A DNA stretch of 64,000 nucleotides, from contig NZ_VFNP01000001.1 in NCBI RefSeq assembly GCF_006715635.1, forward strand, positions 62,001-126,000. Direction: 5' to 3'. Source of the DNA: Streptomyces sp. SLBN-118. Its GTDB lineage: Bacteria > Actinomycetota > Actinomycetes > Streptomycetales > Streptomycetaceae. Under the pieces are notes generated by a model. That model was not told where the DNA came from, ran no database searches, and saw only the letters and a program-made list of their open reading frames with translations. Position 1 is the stretch's first letter, and every line of letters begins with the position of its first letter. Below, piece after piece: positions 1 through 7,126 of the stretch. Made by a program: the position numbers and the translations under genes.

Positions 1-589
1 AGAGCGCGAGCAACTCGCGACCCGTGAACGAGTCGGGCAGCCCTGCGGAATCGGGGAGAACCCCGAGAGCACCGTGACAGGCGGTCTCGACAGCGAAGTG
101 GCGCGACGCGAAATAGCCCTCGCTCGCACGGTCCGCCAGGTCGGCGAGGTACTGGTTGTGGGCTTCCTCCGAGGGGTGGGAGTAGAAGGAGCCCTCGACG
201 AGACCGTCGAGGTAGTTCGCCAGGCCGGCCGAGGCTTCGACCACTCGCTCGACTTCGTCCACGCCAGGCTTGTCCAGCAGTTCGCCGAAGGTCAGCAGGT
301 TGCTGATGGTCTCCAACTGGAAGAGCTGGACCGTGTCCGGGTCGACTTCAGACGTGAAGAGCGGGGCCGTGCACAGCTCGGCGATTGCTCGCCGGTATGC
401 GCGATCCGACTGTTCACCAGGGGGCGATGCTGCCAGTCGGAACAGCGACTCCAGCACGGACGGGTCGACGCCCCACTCTGCATCCAATTCGAACGCGAGT
501 ATCGGCGCACGCCACCGCCACAGGGCCAGGACGGCCGCCTGACGCTGGTGAACGGGCTTCAGGTCCGCCAATCGCTCGATCCGCACCAC
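1..589 (-). CDS. Hypothetical protein, cut by left window edge
   Basis: About 196 residues are visible and the reading frame is still open at the window edge, so the C-terminus is missing. Two GTG codons stand side by side at the start (MVRIERLADLKP...), four codons after an in-frame TGA, which fixes the start to within one codon. Third codon positions are strongly G/C, so the coding call is firm even though the frame carries no family I recognise. The visible part looks soluble and mostly helical, rich in Leu, Ala, Glu and Asp, with no membrane segment or signal peptide. No clear ribosome binding site was seen. Function is unknown. Confidence 0.75.
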   Translation of the reverse strand, partial: MVRIERLADLKPVHQRQAAVLALWRWRAPILAFELDAEWGVDPSVLESLFRLAASPPGEQSDRAYRRAIAELCTAPLFTSEVDPDTVQLFQLETISNLLTFGELLDKPGVDEVERVVEASAGLANYLDGLVEGSFYSHPSEEAHNQYLADLADRASEGYFASRHFAVETACHGALGVLPDSAGLPDSFTGRELLAL

Positions 590-1030
590 GTTCGTGAGTC
601 AGCCCTTCTGATCTATCGTCCCCGCCCGCCCCCCTTTACCTCGGGACACTGTAGAAGCCGCCGAAGGACCACGTGACCGCCAGGACAGTGCCTGGCACAA
701 GCCAACTACAGGAATCGGGGTCATACCGGTTCAGAATGCCCTCTGAGGCGTTCCCGGTCCCCAAAGGCTAGCCCCTGGGGCGTTCCGGCAGGGCACAACG
801 CCGGGCAGCGGCCGGTAGGGACCGCTGGCCGGCGGCGCCAAGAGGGGGCGTTGGGGAAGGGTCACAACTCAACTGCAGAATCAAGCGCGTTGGCCTCCTC
901 CCAACGCCTTCGATCGCCGATCGCCCGGGCGGCGGATCGGTGGCCGACAACTTGCCCGGCCGACACCGCCTTCCTCGACCCCCCACGCGTACTGGCCCAT
1001 CGGGTGGATCGGACACCCTGGCTACGGCAG
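590..1030. other. Intergenic stretch, no supported gene
   Basis: Open frames here lack Streptomyces-like codon bias and start signals. No RNA gene or strong hairpin was recognised. Confidence 0.5.
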
Positions 1031-1399
1031 TCAGTTCCCGTGCGGCGTCCGACGTCCAGCGTTGTCCCAGCCAGGCGCCAGGGCTTCCCGCTTGAGCATC
1101 CTGGGCCCCCGTCGGGCGGTGCGAACAAGCAGCCCCAGCAGGAATGCCTGGAAGGCGTACGTGAACAGGAGGATGCCCCACATCATCGCGTCGGTCTCGG
1201 CCCAGGCGCCGAGGGAGCTGACGACAGCGAGAAGGGCAGTGCCTGTCGGTACGGCAAGGCACAGGGCCAACAGTCCGGCGACCTGGCTGCCGTCCTCTCC
1301 AGCGCCGAGCAGGAGGAGAAAGCCAGCCAGGCCAAGGTAGGCGCATGAAAGCCAGTTGCCGAAGGTCAGGGTCGCGATCGTTCGCAGTCCGGAACGCAT
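1031..1399 (-). CDS. Small membrane protein, SCO4225-like
   Basis: A 122-residue protein with three or four hydrophobic stretches (about residues 14-32, 37-60 and 68-92), an N-terminal basic segment (MRSGLRTIATLTFGNW) and a basic C-terminal tail. Length and pattern (N-terminal RT..LTFGN, last helix ending in AFLLGLLVR) resemble the SCO4225 family of Streptomyces membrane proteins; that match is from memory and tentative. An AAGGAGC ribosome binding site lies five bases before the ATG. It stands alone, with no overlapping neighbour. Function is unknown. Confidence 0.75.
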   Translation of the reverse strand: MRSGLRTIATLTFGNWLSCAYLGLAGFLLLLGAGEDGSQVAGLLALCLAVPTGTALLAVVSSLGAWAETDAMMWGILLFTYAFQAFLLGLLVRTARRGPRMLKREALAPGWDNAGRRTPHGN

Positions 1400-1668
1400 G
1401 TTGCTCCTTGATTGTTAACGGCACGCGCCCTTGCGTGGGCCGTGTCGCAGGTCGTACTGGCGGGCTCGCCGGCCGGGCCCGTGTGTTCACCATCGTGGTG
1501 TCGGACACCCTGACCGCGTGAGAGTACGGATACTCAAGTGGCTTCTCGGCCACTTCGACCTAATTTGCGTCGAAGTCACGCAGCCGTTCCTTACGTTCAT
1601 TGAACTCCCGGTCGTTGAACCGGCTGGTGGAGTTCAGTGTCGCGTTGAAGTACGGGGGCGGTTCGTTC

Positions 1669-2040
1669 TCAGGGTCCAAGGAGAACGACAAACGCGAAGG
1701 CTGCCGCGCCTGCGAGGGGGACCGTCACCGCCCACCATGCACCTGGCCGGTTCCCAGCGTCCACGAAGGCCGCGACCAGCAGCAACAGGCCCGCTGGAAG
1801 AAACAGGAACATGCCAATGATGGCACCGATCAGCCCCCAGGCCAGCAGGCCCGTCCCGATGACGAGGCAGGCTCGGGCAAACACTTTCGGCTGCTCTCGC
1901 AACAAGTGCGGCACGGCGGCTGCTGCCGCGCTGACAACAAAGAGCCCAGCGAGGAACAGGGATAGCAAGAGCCCCAAGACCGCCGCACCCACTGCCGCCA
2001 CGACCCCCGCCACAGCCCAGGCCCGCTGCCGGGCGGACAC
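1669..2040 (-). CDS. Small four-helix membrane protein
   Basis: A 123-residue hydrophobic protein (MSARQRAWAVAGVVAAVG...) with four predicted membrane segments at about residues 8-30, 35-50, 58-83 and 95-118. I chose the GTG that follows GTGGAGGATTGCCAGGCA, because GGAGG sits about ten bases upstream. A TTG ten codons earlier (2070) would leave no ribosome binding site. A strong pair of palindromes lies 33-60 bases upstream of this start, so the gene is probably repressed by a TetR-like or similar dimeric regulator, which is not encoded next to it. No family was recognised. Confidence 0.7.
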   Translation of the reverse strand: MSARQRAWAVAGVVAAVGAAVLGLLLSLFLAGLFVVSAAAAAVPHLLREQPKVFARACLVIGTGLLAWGLIGAIIGMFLFLPAGLLLLVAAFVDAGNRPGAWWAVTVPLAGAAAFAFVVLLGP

Positions 2041-2072
2041 TGCCTGGCAATCCTCCACGACACCCCCCAACG

Positions 2073-2100
2073 TTGAACGCGTTCAGTTAAACGCGTTCAA
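2073..2100. promoter_or_regulatory. Paired palindromic operator (AACGCGTT type)
   Basis: TTGAACGCGTT and its exact reverse complement AACGCGTTCAA face each other across six bases. The left site is itself a 12-bp perfect palindrome (TGAACGCGTTCA). This layout is typical of operators bound by TetR- or MarR-type dimers. It lies just upstream of the small membrane protein gene that starts at 2040. The regulator cannot be identified from this window. Confidence 0.7.
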
Positions 2101-2406
2101 AGTATCGCATGCGCGGCGGCGCCGGAGTGAGAGACCCGGCAGCCATGCACGAGTAACGATCGGGCACAAGCACCAGCAGGCCGTTCCCTCTTGGTGGTGA
2201 ACCCTCCGCGCAAGCGGGCCCTGCGCGATCAGCTGTTCCGCGGAGCGGCCGTGGCTGCGCGTGTGGGCGGCCGCTTCCTCAACCTCGTCGGCGAACCTTT
2301 CGCGGTCCGCCGCACAGTGGATGAACGGCGAGGGGCCGTCGTCGGACACCGGTACGGCGACCGGCGCGGGCTCCCGTGTGGGAGCGGGGCGTCCCTCTTC
2401 AGGCAC
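2083..2406 (-). CDS. Hypothetical protein, weakly supported
   Basis: A 107-residue frame starting GTG (MPEEGRPAPTREPAP...). The first 70 residues have Streptomyces-like codon use and an acidic helical stretch (RFADEVEEAAAH). The tail is Arg/Cys-rich, unlike a real C-terminus, and runs into the palindromic operator. It overlaps the stop of the 47-residue frame before it by eight bases, so the two may be one broken gene. No ribosome binding site was seen. Confidence 0.3.
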   Translation of the reverse strand: MPEEGRPAPTREPAPVAVPVSDDGPSPFIHCAADRERFADEVEEAAAHTRSHGRSAEQLIAQGPLARRVHHQEGTACWCLCPIVTRAWLPGLSLRRRRACDTLNAFN

Positions 2407-2542
2407 ATGGTGACCAAGCCCGGTTCATGTAGCAGAGACGGACGGTCTCGCCGCTGGGGAGGACGGCCCCGTACAGCTTGCCGTCCTGGGCGGTTTCGCC
2501 GACGACGAAGCCGTTTACTTCGACCGGGCGGACATCACGCAT
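2399..2542 (-). CDS. Short hypothetical protein (47 aa)
   Basis: A short frame, ATG to TGA (MRDVRPVEVNGFVVGETAQD...), with nearly every third codon position G or C and a sensible beta-rich composition ending SGETVRLCYMNRAWSPCA. Codon bias makes it look coding, but no ribosome binding site is visible. It could be a remnant of a longer gene, since its end overlaps the next frame on the same strand. It lies downstream of the broken DUF4235 gene. Confidence 0.4.
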   Translation of the reverse strand: MRDVRPVEVNGFVVGETAQDGKLYGAVLPSGETVRLCYMNRAWSPCA

Positions 2543-2578
2543 GTTCGCGGCCGGGCAGCGGCACGGACGGCCGCAGGC

Positions 2579-2827
2579 TCACTGCCCGGCCTGGCCGGGG
2601 CTGAAGAAATCGGGGTGGGTGATCGGGGCGTGGCAGGGCCGCCCTCCGGTTCGTGGCCGCAACCCAGCGCCGGACCGAAGGCGCGGGAGGGTCTGCTCGA
2701 CTTCGGCTCGACATGCAGACTGTGTCGGTGTAAGCCCTGTAACACGCCGCGACCCACCGGCCAGGACGCCGCTGAGGGCCCCCAGCGCCAGGCCGACAGG
2801 CTTGTAGGCCACCTTCGCTGCCTTCAT
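2579..2827 (-). pseudogene. DUF4235 membrane protein, truncated
   Basis: The first 24 residues (MKAAKVAYKPVGLALGALSG...) match the start of DUF4235, small actinobacterial membrane proteins. After that the expected FKQVW... and ALQGAIFA regions are absent and the frame continues as unrelated Arg/Pro-rich sequence for about 58 residues. The start overlaps the stop of the DUF3618 gene as ATGA, the normal coupled order holin - DUF3618 - DUF4235. A rearrangement probably removed the 3' part of the gene. Confidence 0.7.
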
Positions 2828-3288
2828 CGGTGCCTCCTGCTACGGCGTACCAGCAGAAGGAGTACGAGCGCGGCGCCTGCGACCAGAAGCAGAGACCGCT
2901 TCTCCCCTGCGGCCTGCGCGGCCAGATAGGCCTTCTCCCGCACGGGCTGCGGTGTCTTGTCCTGGAGCTTGTCGGCGACAGCGGCGGCGGTGTCGTTCAG
3001 CCGGGTCTTGGCCTGCCCGGCCTTCTCCCGCACGGGATCGGGAGTCTTGTCCTGCGCGCGCTGCAGCACATGCGTGGCCTTGTCCTGGACCTGGGCCTTG
3101 GCCTGCGCCGCTTTCTCGCTCACTTGCTGCTTGGCGGCGGCTGCCTTCTCCTGTGCCTGCGCCTTCACGTCCGCCTTGGCGGCCAAGGCCTCCACGGTCC
3201 GGCCCAGCTCCTCGCGGGTTTCCTCCACCTGCTCGTGCAGCTCCTCGGGCGTGGGGGCGGAGCTGTTCGCATCGTATTCGTCGGTCAT
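2824..3288 (-). CDS. DUF3618 family membrane-tethered protein
   Basis: A 154-residue protein starting MTDEYDANSSAPTPEELHEQ. The N-terminal third is the DUF3618 signature (EELHEQVEETREELGRTVEALAAKADVKA). The middle is a long Ala/Lys/Gln helix with two copies of a QDKTPxPVREKA repeat, and the end is one membrane helix (SLLLVAGAALVLLLLV) followed by basic residues. The likely topology is a cytoplasmic helical rod anchored at its C-terminus. AAGGA lies upstream of the ATG, and the start overlaps the holin-like gene stop (ATGA), so the two are translationally coupled. The family is associated with envelope and stress loci in actinobacteria; its molecular role is not known. Confidence 0.88.
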   Translation of the reverse strand: MTDEYDANSSAPTPEELHEQVEETREELGRTVEALAAKADVKAQAQEKAAAAKQQVSEKAAQAKAQVQDKATHVLQRAQDKTPDPVREKAGQAKTRLNDTAAAVADKLQDKTPQPVREKAYLAAQAAGEKRSLLLVAGAALVLLLLVRRSRRHR

Positions 3289-3713
3289 CGGTGCGTCCTT
3301 TCCTTGATCTCGGCGACGTCGGCCTTGACGCTGTCGATGGCCTGCTCGGGCGCGGGCGGGGTGGCCTGGCCGACCTGCTTCTTGCCCACCACGGCGAGAA
3401 CGGCGGCGATCGCGAGCAGGACACCGGTGGTGATCAGCGCGGCCGCCCATACCGGCAAGACCAGTGCGAGGGCGGCGATCGCCGTGGCGGCGAGCGCCTG
3501 CAGCGCCAGGAGTGTCACCACTCCGGCACCGCCGAACAGGCCGCCGCCGAGGCCGAACCGTTTCCCTTTCTGGGTCATCTCCGCCTGCGCGAGGCGCAGC
3601 TCGTCGCGGACCAGCTGCGTCAGCTGCTGCGATACCTGCGAGACCAGCGCGCCCATCGAATCCTCGCCGTCGCTGTGTCCGGCGCGGTCCTCAGAGGAAT
3701 CCATCACCTTCAC
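3285..3713 (-). CDS. Holin superfamily III protein
   Basis: A 142-residue protein with an N-terminal amphipathic helix (SQVSQQLTQLVRDELRLAQAEM) then two membrane helices (about 60-83 and 88-112) and a charged tail (IDSVKADVAEIKERTHR). This is the layout of actinobacterial Holin-X (holin superfamily III), which usually sits with DUF3618 and DUF4235 genes as here. It is first in a three-gene coupled operon. Despite the name, no phage genes are nearby, so a housekeeping envelope role is more likely than lysis. The start could be GTG 3713 or the ATG nine bases later. Confidence 0.87.
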   Translation of the reverse strand: MKVMDSSEDRAGHSDGEDSMGALVSQVSQQLTQLVRDELRLAQAEMTQKGKRFGLGGGLFGGAGVVTLLALQALAATAIAALALVLPVWAAALITTGVLLAIAAVLAVVGKKQVGQATPPAPEQAIDSVKADVAEIKERTHR

Positions 3714-3779
3714 CTGCCTTCCTCATCGCTGCTGAACAAATCGGGGCCACGGCGCTTCGGCTCACCGCTTCGAGACGGG

Positions 3780-4757
3780 TCACAGTTTTCGGGTGTCGCG
3801 GGGCTCGACGTAGGGCTCTTCTTCCGCCGGGTGGCCGGTTTCGATGGCGCGTCGGCGTTCGAGTTCGGCGTTGAACTCCAGGCCCAGGAGGATGGCGATG
3901 TTGGAGAGCCACAGCCAGATCAGGAAGATGATCACTGCGGCGAGGCTGCCGTAGGTCTTGTCGTAGCTGGAGAAGTTCGCCACGTACAGCGCGAAGGCAG
4001 CGGAGGCGATGATCCAGATGACCACCGCGAGGATGCTGCCGGGGCTGACCCAGCGGAATCCTCGTTTGACGTTCGGGGCCGCCCAGTACAGCAGGGCGAT
4101 CACCAGACTGAACAGCAGGATCAGCACGGGCCACTTGGCGATGTTCCATACCGTGACGGCCGTGTCGCCGACCCCGAGGACTTCCCCGGTCTTCTTGGCC
4201 AGGGCGCCGGTGAAGATCACACCGACCGCGATGGCGGCCAGCAGCACCACCACGACGATCGTGATGATGAGCCGGGTCGGCAGGGTCTTCCACACTGGCC
4301 TTCCCTCGCCGATGTCGTACACGGCGTTGGAGGCGCGCATGAAGGCCGCGATGTAGCCGGAGGCCGACCACAGAGCGACGGCGATACCGATGATCAGCGC
4401 GATTCCTGCCTTGCCCTGGCTGCTCTGCAGCTGCGTCAGCATGCTGTTCAGGATGTTGCGGACCGATCCGGGCGCCAGGGCACCCACATTGTCGATCAGT
4501 GGCTTGATGGTCGAGCTGCCCAGCAGCCCCAGGATCGACACCAGCGCCAGCAGGGCCGGGAAGATGGACAGCACCCCGTAGTAGGTCAGGGCAGCCGCCC
4601 AGTCGCTGAGGTTGTCTTCCTTGAACTCCTCCACCGTGCGTTTCAGCACCGCCCACCAGGACTCTTTCGGAAGGTCCGTCGGCTTCTCGGCCGGAGGCCG
4701 TGTCCTATCCGGCCCTGAGTCGGCAGCTTCGCCGTGATCTGGCCTGCGTCGCGCCAT
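3780..4757 (-). CDS. YihY/BrkB family inner-membrane protein
   Basis: A 325-residue protein of the YihY/virulence factor BrkB family. After a charged N-terminus come the family segment KRTVEEFKEDNLSDWAAALTYYGVLSIFPALL and about six membrane helices, including the conserved late region (YDKTYGSLAAVIIFLIWLWLS and LLGLEFNAELER). The tail is acidic and soluble. These are integral membrane proteins of uncertain function; the old ribonuclease BN name is an error. I chose the ATG giving MARRRPDHGEAAD. It lies directly upstream of the holin-DUF3618 operon on the same strand, with about 65 bases between. Confidence 0.92.
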   Translation of the reverse strand: MARRRPDHGEAADSGPDRTRPPAEKPTDLPKESWWAVLKRTVEEFKEDNLSDWAAALTYYGVLSIFPALLALVSILGLLGSSTIKPLIDNVGALAPGSVRNILNSMLTQLQSSQGKAGIALIIGIAVALWSASGYIAAFMRASNAVYDIGEGRPVWKTLPTRLIITIVVVVLLAAIAVGVIFTGALAKKTGEVLGVGDTAVTVWNIAKWPVLILLFSLVIALLYWAAPNVKRGFRWVSPGSILAVVIWIIASAAFALYVANFSSYDKTYGSLAAVIIFLIWLWLSNIAILLGLEFNAELERRRAIETGHPAEEEPYVEPRDTRKL

Positions 4758-5107
4758 GATCCACTCACCACCACTTCCTTGAGGAAAGGGCAACCCGCTC
4801 CGCGGGCGTTCCCAGCCGCGTCGGGCCACGGGCCTGCCCCGTGCGCCGTCGGCGCTCTGCCCGATTTCCGGGCCTGGGCCTTGATCTGCCAGTGCTGCTC
4901 GCGGGCATGGCCCTCGGTAGGGGCGGGCGAGGGAGGGGTCGTTCCGCCGAAGCCCTCGTGACTCCTGGATGCAGTTCGTTCCTCGCGGGTAACCCACTTC
5001 CAACAGCACCAAACGGTTCAGCACGCCGCAACCGCTGCCTGCCCGGACCCTGTCTCCCTGGCCGTGATGGCGCTCCTTGAAAACTCGGAGATCCTCATCA
5101 GCCGCCG
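4758..5107. other. Intergenic stretch, no supported gene
   Basis: It separates the PAP2 gene from the YihY gene on the same strand. Open frames here are Pro/Arg-rich in the manner of shadows. No clear terminator was found. Confidence 0.5.
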
Positions 5108-5662
5108 TCAGCCTGGCAGCAGCCGACGCAGCAGGAGGCAGGGGGCGTGGTGGACAAGGCAGGCGCCGGCCAGGCCGATCGCTGCTCCGGCGGCAACGTC
5201 GCTGGGGTAGTGCGCACCTCTGTGGATCCGTTCGGTGGCCACCATCACTGCAGGCACTGAGCAGAGGGCGCCCATCCAGGGCCAGGTGCCGGCCACGGCG
5301 GCGGTGAACCCGACGGCGGCGGCGGTGTGGCCGGAGGGAAAGGAGGAGCTGTCCGGCCGCTCGTGCACGTCCTCGTGCGGGATCAGCCGCTGGGGCGGTC
5401 TGCGCCGCTCGTACAGCGGCTTGCACACTGCATTGGAGACCAGCTCGGCTGCCGCCATGCTGGCAAGCCCCGCTATGGCCGCTTTTCTGCCCCGGTAGCC
5501 GCCGACCGCGGCCATCCCGACCGCGATGCCCCACCACAGCTTGGTGTGCTCCGCCGCAGACTCCACCAACGGCAGCACCCGCCGCGCAAAGGCGGAATCC
5601 CACAGGGCAATACGGCGGGTCAAACACCGGTCCTGTTCTGGCAGGTCGGGCACGTCTGTCAT
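5108..5662 (-). CDS. PAP2 superfamily phosphatase
   Basis: A 184-residue membrane phosphatase. All three motifs of the lipid phosphatase/phosphotransferase signature are present: KPLYERRRP (K-x6-RP), SFPSGH, and ERIHRGAHYPSD (R-x5-H-x3-D), between hydrophobic segments at about 40-60, 118-150 and 160-178. PAP2 enzymes remove phosphate from lipid phosphates such as phosphatidic acid or polyprenyl pyrophosphates at the outer membrane face; the substrate here is unknown. The ATG is preceded by GGGAAG. The short C-terminus (LLLRRLLPG) is basic. Confidence 0.9.
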   Translation of the reverse strand: MTDVPDLPEQDRCLTRRIALWDSAFARRVLPLVESAAEHTKLWWGIAVGMAAVGGYRGRKAAIAGLASMAAAELVSNAVCKPLYERRRPPQRLIPHEDVHERPDSSSFPSGHTAAAVGFTAAVAGTWPWMGALCSVPAVMVATERIHRGAHYPSDVAAGAAIGLAGACLVHHAPCLLLRRLLPG

Positions 5663-5868
5663 GGATCTGCTACTTCCCTTCCCCCTACCGACGCACACGT
5701 CCGGCAAGCCCGCCCGCGGCCCGCGGGGCCGTCGCTCCGTACCCGTGCCGCGCGTCCCGGGGAGACCGCCCACACAGACATCAAGTGAACCAGTTTCATG
5801 GGATTTCAGATGTTTTGCGTGGCTGTAGCGGGTGACGCGCTTGGTGAGACACCACGAAGGAGGACGAA

Positions 5869-6693
5869 GTGATCACCCAAGAGCAGATTCCGACCGTGCT
5901 CGACCATCCGGTCTACGACGCCGACGGCAACAAGATCGGCGATGCCAAGCACGTCTTCCTCGACGACGCCACCGGCCAGCCCGAATGGGTCAGCGTCAAG
6001 ACCGGACTGTTCGGCACCAGCGAGTCGTTCGTGCCGATCCAGGACGCCACCATGGTCGAGGACCACCTCGAGGTTCCCTACGGCAAGGACAAGATCAAGG
6101 ACGCGCCCAACGTCGACGTCGACGCCGGCGGCCACCTCTCCGAAGCAGAAGAGCACCGCCTGTACGAGTACTACGGCATCGACTGGGATGCCGCCTGGCA
6201 GCAGGCCAACCAGCCCGGCCAGAGCGGTTGGGCCCGCACCGACACCAGCGAGTTCACCCAGCCGGGCACCGACACCACCGCCTACGCCGACACCACCATG
6301 GAGCCGGCTCGCGACGATGACGCGATGACCCGCTCCGAGGAGCAGATGCACGTCGGCACCGAGCGCCGTGAGGCCGGCCGGGCCCGGCTCCGCAAATACG
6401 TCGTCACCGAAGAAGTCCAGCAAACCGTCCCGGTAAGCCACGAAGAGGTCCGCATCGAACGCGAACCAGTCACCGACGCCAACCGTGACGCCGCCATGTC
6501 CGGCCCTGACATCTCCGAGGACGAGCACGAGGTGACCCTGCACGAAGAACGACCCGTGGTAGAAACCCAGACCGTCCCGGTGGAACGAGTCCGCATGGAC
6601 ACCGAGGAACACACCGACGAGGAAACCGTTCGAGGCGAGGTCCGCAAGGAACGGATCGAAGCCGACATGCCCGAGCAGGACGACGACCGTTGA
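5869..6693 (+). CDS. PRC-barrel and DUF2382 domain stress protein
   Basis: A 274-residue acidic protein. Residues 1-80 form a PRC-barrel (DHPVYDADGNKIGDAKHVFLDD...). A linker follows, then from about 155 a DUF2382 (YsnF/AvaK) domain with its repeated hallmark: LRKYVVTEEVQQTVPVSHEEVRIEREPV and later VVETQTVPVERVRMDTEE. Such proteins are common in Streptomyces and linked to general stress responses, without a known reaction. GTG start with an excellent GAAGGAGGAC site five bases upstream. It is followed by a strong terminator, so it is probably a single-gene unit. It faces away from the PAP2 gene. Confidence 0.93.
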   Translation: MITQEQIPTVLDHPVYDADGNKIGDAKHVFLDDATGQPEWVSVKTGLFGTSESFVPIQDATMVEDHLEVPYGKDKIKDAPNVDVDAGGHLSEAEEHRLYEYYGIDWDAAWQQANQPGQSGWARTDTSEFTQPGTDTTAYADTTMEPARDDDAMTRSEEQMHVGTERREAGRARLRKYVVTEEVQQTVPVSHEEVRIEREPVTDANRDAAMSGPDISEDEHEVTLHEERPVVETQTVPVERVRMDTEEHTDEETVRGEVRKERIEADMPEQDDDR

Positions 6694-6695
6694 AG

Positions 6696-6742
6696 GCCTC
6701 CGCCTCGTCAGTGTCGGCGCCCCACCCGGGCGAGGCGGAGGC
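6696..6742 (+). terminator. Strong hairpin terminator after the PRC-barrel gene
   Basis: GCCTCCGCCTCG and its exact complement CGAGGCGGAGGC form a 12-bp perfect stem starting three bases after the stop codon, with a 23-base GC-rich loop. No T-run follows, as is usual in Streptomyces. Confidence 0.75.
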
Positions 6743-7126
6743 AGACCGCACGCCAGCTGCCGCCCACTTCGCAAACGCTCAAGCGGGCTCTGCGGATCAG
6801 GCTTCTGTCACCACGAGGCGCACAACACGCAAGGGCATTGCGCTAAGCGTCGTCGACAGGCCCCGGCCGCCGTTTCGTCGAGTACCTCAAGGACCTCGAC
6901 CTTGTCTGCCTGGACAATGTGAGCTGCGGGGATTTACTGGCTCGTCCACCATGAGTCCGCATCGACCTCCTCGCCCGCCCGCCACCATTTCCGCTTCCTC
7001 CCTCGGCTGGAATGTCCTGAGCGTTGGCTCCAGCGGGTTGGAGTGATCCGAGTTTGCCGAATTGGCGCAGCTCGCCACTCCCAGCGGCGTGCGGTGCAGA
7101 AACGCGGCCGCGGGAATGGGGAGCGG
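6743..7126. other. Intergenic stretch between convergent genes
   Basis: Sits between the PRC-barrel gene and the oppositely oriented sensor kinase. No frame with coding bias, RNA gene or repeat was recognised. Confidence 0.5.

Noticed and set aside
768..1553. Minus-strand frame of 261 codons
   Set aside because: It overlaps the small membrane protein gene in another frame, is Arg/Pro-rich and has no start signal.
3285..3713. Prophage lysis gene
   Set aside because: The holin-like gene is in the usual actinobacterial chromosomal operon with DUF3618 and DUF4235; no other phage genes are near.
2952..4718. Long plus-strand open frame of about 590 codons
   Set aside because: It lies opposite the DUF3618, holin and YihY genes, which have clear families; its composition is that of an antisense shadow in high-GC DNA.
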